Assembly: GCA_018500075.1 (NCBI GenBank)
Contig: JAHBAN010000166.1
Coordinates: forward strand, 1-8,945
DNA: 8,945 nt
Reading direction: 5' to 3'
Source of the DNA: Flavobacteriia bacterium
GTDB taxonomy: Bacteria; Bacteroidota; Bacteroidia; Flavobacteriales; Flavobacteriaceae
A model generated the notes under the pieces. The model ran no database searches. It was not told the DNA's origin and worked only from the letters and a program-made list of their open reading frames with translations. Shown here piece by piece: positions 7,172 through 8,945 of this stretch. The position numbers and the translations under genes were made by a program. Numbering within the stretch: the first letter of the stretch is position 1; the number at the start of each line of letters is the position of its first letter.

Positions 7172-8400
7172 TGGCGGGGCTCCAGCGGTGCGGGGCGCAA
7201 GAGCGCCGCTTGTCCTGCGCCATAGGCGTGAAACAGCGTCGCCAGACGGCGCGCCTCGACATTGGCGTCAAACGCCTGCGCAACGGCTTTGCGCCCCGCA
7301 GCGCCCCGTGCACGGGCGCGGGTCGGGTCGGCCAGAAGCGCTTTGATCGCCTGCTTTAGCCCGTCCTGATCTCCCGCCGCGACAAGCCAGCCGGTCTCGC
7401 CGTCTTTGACAAGCTCGGGCACCCCGGCGATGCGGGTGCTGATCACAGGCAGCCCCGCGGCCATAGCCTCCATCAGCACAACCGGCAAACCCTCCGCAAA
7501 GCTCGGCAAAACAAGCGCTTGGCTTTGGCTCAACAGCTCCGCCACCTGATCTTGGCTTTGATAGCCCAGCAGTCGCACACGCGCCTCGAGTTTATGGGCG
7601 TGTATCAGGCTCTCGATCTCGCCGCGCAGTGGCCCGTCGCCCGCAATCGTCAGGCGCACGAGAGGGATCTCGGCCAAGGCGCGCAACAGCACAGGCAGCC
7701 CCTTCACCTGCGCCAGCCGCCCGACAAACAAAAGCCCCTCGCCTGCGGGCGGCTTTGCATAGCGGTCCGGCGCGATCCCACAATGCACAATGTGAAGTTT
7801 GCCCCAATCTGCGGTTTGCGAAAAGGTCATCGCCTGAGAGCGGCAAAAGTGACTGATACAGCTCACAAAGCGCGCCTGTGCGATTTTTTCGTCCAGTCGC
7901 CAGTGATGCGCCTCAAAGAAGATGTCCGGCCCGTGCAGCGTAAAGGAAAACGGAATGCCCGACAGCTTGGAGGCAAGCATGGCCACGGTGCAACTCGCCT
8001 TGGCAATGTGATTGTGCAAATGCGTAACCCCTGCAATCTGCATATGACGCGCCAAGACAGCGGCTTCGGCAAAATAGATCATCTGGTAAGCACGGCCTCT
8101 CAGACCCTTGGGGGCTGTGCGCCAGGCGAGGGCCATCGCGGCGAGCCAGCGGGTCGGGCTTTGGCCAAACAAATGCGCAAGGTCACGCAACAGCCGGGCA
8201 GGGTTGCGTGCGGCTTCCAGAACATGAAAGCTGCGCGCCGCCTCGTCGCGTTGTTCGGGGCCGACATGGTGCTCTGGGCCTGTGCGGCGAATGCTTGCCG
8301 TCTCCACAGTCAGCCCTGCGGCGCGCAAACCGGCCACCTCGCGCTGGATAAACGTATCGCTCGCGCGCGGATATTCCCCTGTCAGATAAGCGATTTTCAT
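7168..8400 (-). CDS. Family 4 glycosyltransferase (GT-B fold)
   Basis: This 410-residue retaining glycosyltransferase resembles those of exopolysaccharide and colanic acid clusters. The N-terminal acceptor domain opens with MKIAYLTGEYPRASDTFIQREV and holds the HLHNHIA (127-133) and HGPDIFFE (156-163) motifs. The donor domain carries LLFVGRLAQVKG (223-234), AGDGP (253-257) and the hallmark SFAEGLPVVLMEAMAAG, in which Glu303 and Glu311 form the E-x7-E pair. No membrane helix is evident, so it is probably cytoplasmic or peripheral. The ATG at 8400 overlaps the stop of the upstream epimerase gene as ATGA. The frame stays open to 8667, but that part runs through the epimerase gene and shows no GT4 sequence. 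Expected role: adding one sugar to the repeat unit. Confidence 0.95.
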   Translation of the reverse strand: MKIAYLTGEYPRASDTFIQREVAGLRAAGLTVETASIRRTGPEHHVGPEQRDEAARSFHVLEAARNPARLLRDLAHLFGQSPTRWLAAMALAWRTAPKGLRGRAYQMIYFAEAAVLARHMQIAGVTHLHNHIAKASCTVAMLASKLSGIPFSFTLHGPDIFFEAHHWRLDEKIAQARFVSCISHFCRSQAMTFSQTADWGKLHIVHCGIAPDRYAKPPAGEGLLFVGRLAQVKGLPVLLRALAEIPLVRLTIAGDGPLRGEIESLIHAHKLEARVRLLGYQSQDQVAELLSQSQALVLPSFAEGLPVVLMEAMAAGLPVISTRIAGVPELVKDGETGWLVAAGDQDGLKQAIKALLADPTRARARGAAGRKAVAQAFDANVEARRLATLFHAYGAGQAALLRPAPLEPRQ

Positions 8401-8945
8401 AGGCCCGCCCCGCAAAATCTCTGGGCCGGATGCCAGCCGAGCCGCGCCACCGCGCGGGCGTTGGAATAGCTGTGCGCCTGCAGGCGCGCCCGCAAAATCC
8501 GGGGCCGCAACAGCCCGGGCGCGCGCGCGCCCAAGAGCGCCTCGCAGAGCCAGGCCAGAGGCAGCAGAAGCCGCCAGTGCAAGCGGAAATTTGGCCCGCG
8601 ATGCGCCATCGCCACAAAAGCCGCGCGGCTCGGGAGCGGGTTTTCGACAATATTGAGCGCCTCGCACTGACCGTTTGGCGCGGTTTCTGCGGCGCGGATC
8701 ATCGCCTCGGCCGCATCGCTGAGATGGATCAAAGGCACATCTCCCGCGCGCCCGAGGCTGATCAGCAAAGCGCCGCGTTTCAGGCCGATATGCGCGTTCC
8801 AGCGTCGGGTGCTGTCATAAATCGCGCCCAGTCTCAGGCACCAGCCCGGCCCCCGCAGGCCCTGAGCGCCGCTTCCTGCGCCAGTTTCGCGCCGACATAG
8901 GCCTCCCGCCGTTGCGGGCGTGTTTCAAGCGGGGTGTCCTCACAG
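8397..8945 (-). CDS. NAD-dependent epimerase/dehydratase (extended SDR), C-terminal part, with an apparent frameshift
   Basis: Read leftwards from the contig end, one frame gives EDTPLETRPQRREAYVGAKL, whose YVGAK is the YxxxK catalytic pair of extended SDRs, followed by AQEAALRACGG. It then meets a stop at 8834-8836. A second frame, offset by one base, carries on with RLGAIYDSTRRW and VPLIHLSDAAEAM to the TGA at 8397, both typical SDR positions. That second frame is itself blocked upstream by a stop at 8925-8927. Adding one base to the C5 run at 8850-8854 joins them as ACGGPGWCLRLGAIYD. The N-terminal cofactor-binding region lies outside the window. The stop overlaps the GT4 start as ATGA. 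A sequencing or assembly error near a contig edge is the likeliest cause; a real inactivating mutation is possible. The family acts on nucleotide sugars; the substrate is unknown. Confidence 0.85.

Noticed and set aside
7519..8469. Plus-strand open frame (316 codons) opposite the GT4 gene
   Set aside because: Same reason: no domain features, odd composition, and the opposite strand is an unmistakable GT4 glycosyltransferase.
8401..8667. N-terminal extension of the GT4 frame
   Set aside because: The extra 89 codons overlap the epimerase gene in another frame and look like shadow translation. The ATG at 8400 in an ATGA overlap starts exactly at the conserved GT4 N-terminus.
8397..8768. Treating the last epimerase segment as a complete small gene starting at TTG 8768
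   Set aside because: The clear SDR sequence continues upstream (LGAIYD, then YVGAK in the shifted frame), so this is the C-terminal part of a larger gene, not a small independent one.

Overview
The window is a GC-rich (over 60% by eye) piece of a bacterial chromosome or large replicon. It is most likely alphaproteobacterial, and I lean towards Rhodobacterales from the codon choice, the style of the Wzz/kinase pair and the GC-rich genes with AT-richer gaps. That placement is inference; there is no rRNA or other marker here. It looks like a whole draft contig: bases 1-19 are exactly the Tn5 mosaic end used in Nextera libraries, so genomic sequence starts at base 20. Near the other end a gene is frameshifted.

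Left, plus strand (20-1004): the last carrier-protein domain of a nonribosomal peptide synthetase (NRPS), truncated at the contig edge. It overlaps by 4 bases an EntD/Sfp-type 4'-phosphopantetheinyl transferase, the enzyme that arms such carriers. After a 210-bp AT-richer gap with several short inverted repeats comes a Wzz/GumC-type polysaccharide co-polymerase (1215-2522), also plus strand. Facing it, 33 bp away and on the minus strand, is a separate CpsD/CapB-like ATPase or tyrosine kinase (2556-3908) with a very long acidic Glu/Pro/Ala-rich N-terminal region.

Right, minus strand (8945 down to 4078): a tightly packed operon read right to left. It holds an NAD-dependent epimerase/dehydratase (partial, frameshifted), a GT4 glycosyltransferase, a GT2 glycosyltransferase and a fused Gfo/Idh/MocA oxidoreductase plus extended-SDR epimerase. 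The first two junctions are ATGA overlaps and the third is a 7-base gap. A likely intrinsic terminator follows the fusion gene. A separate leader of about 170 bp then precedes the kinase gene.

Together this is part of an exopolysaccharide or capsule locus. The SDR and fusion enzymes probably make or remodel a nucleotide sugar, the two glycosyltransferases build the repeat unit, and the Wzz/kinase pair controls chain length and export. The most thought-provoking point is the NRPS plus its own activating transferase directly beside the polysaccharide machinery. It could mean an amino-acid or peptide decoration of the polymer, or simply two neighbouring clusters. No tRNA, rRNA, CRISPR array, insertion sequence or phage gene was seen.
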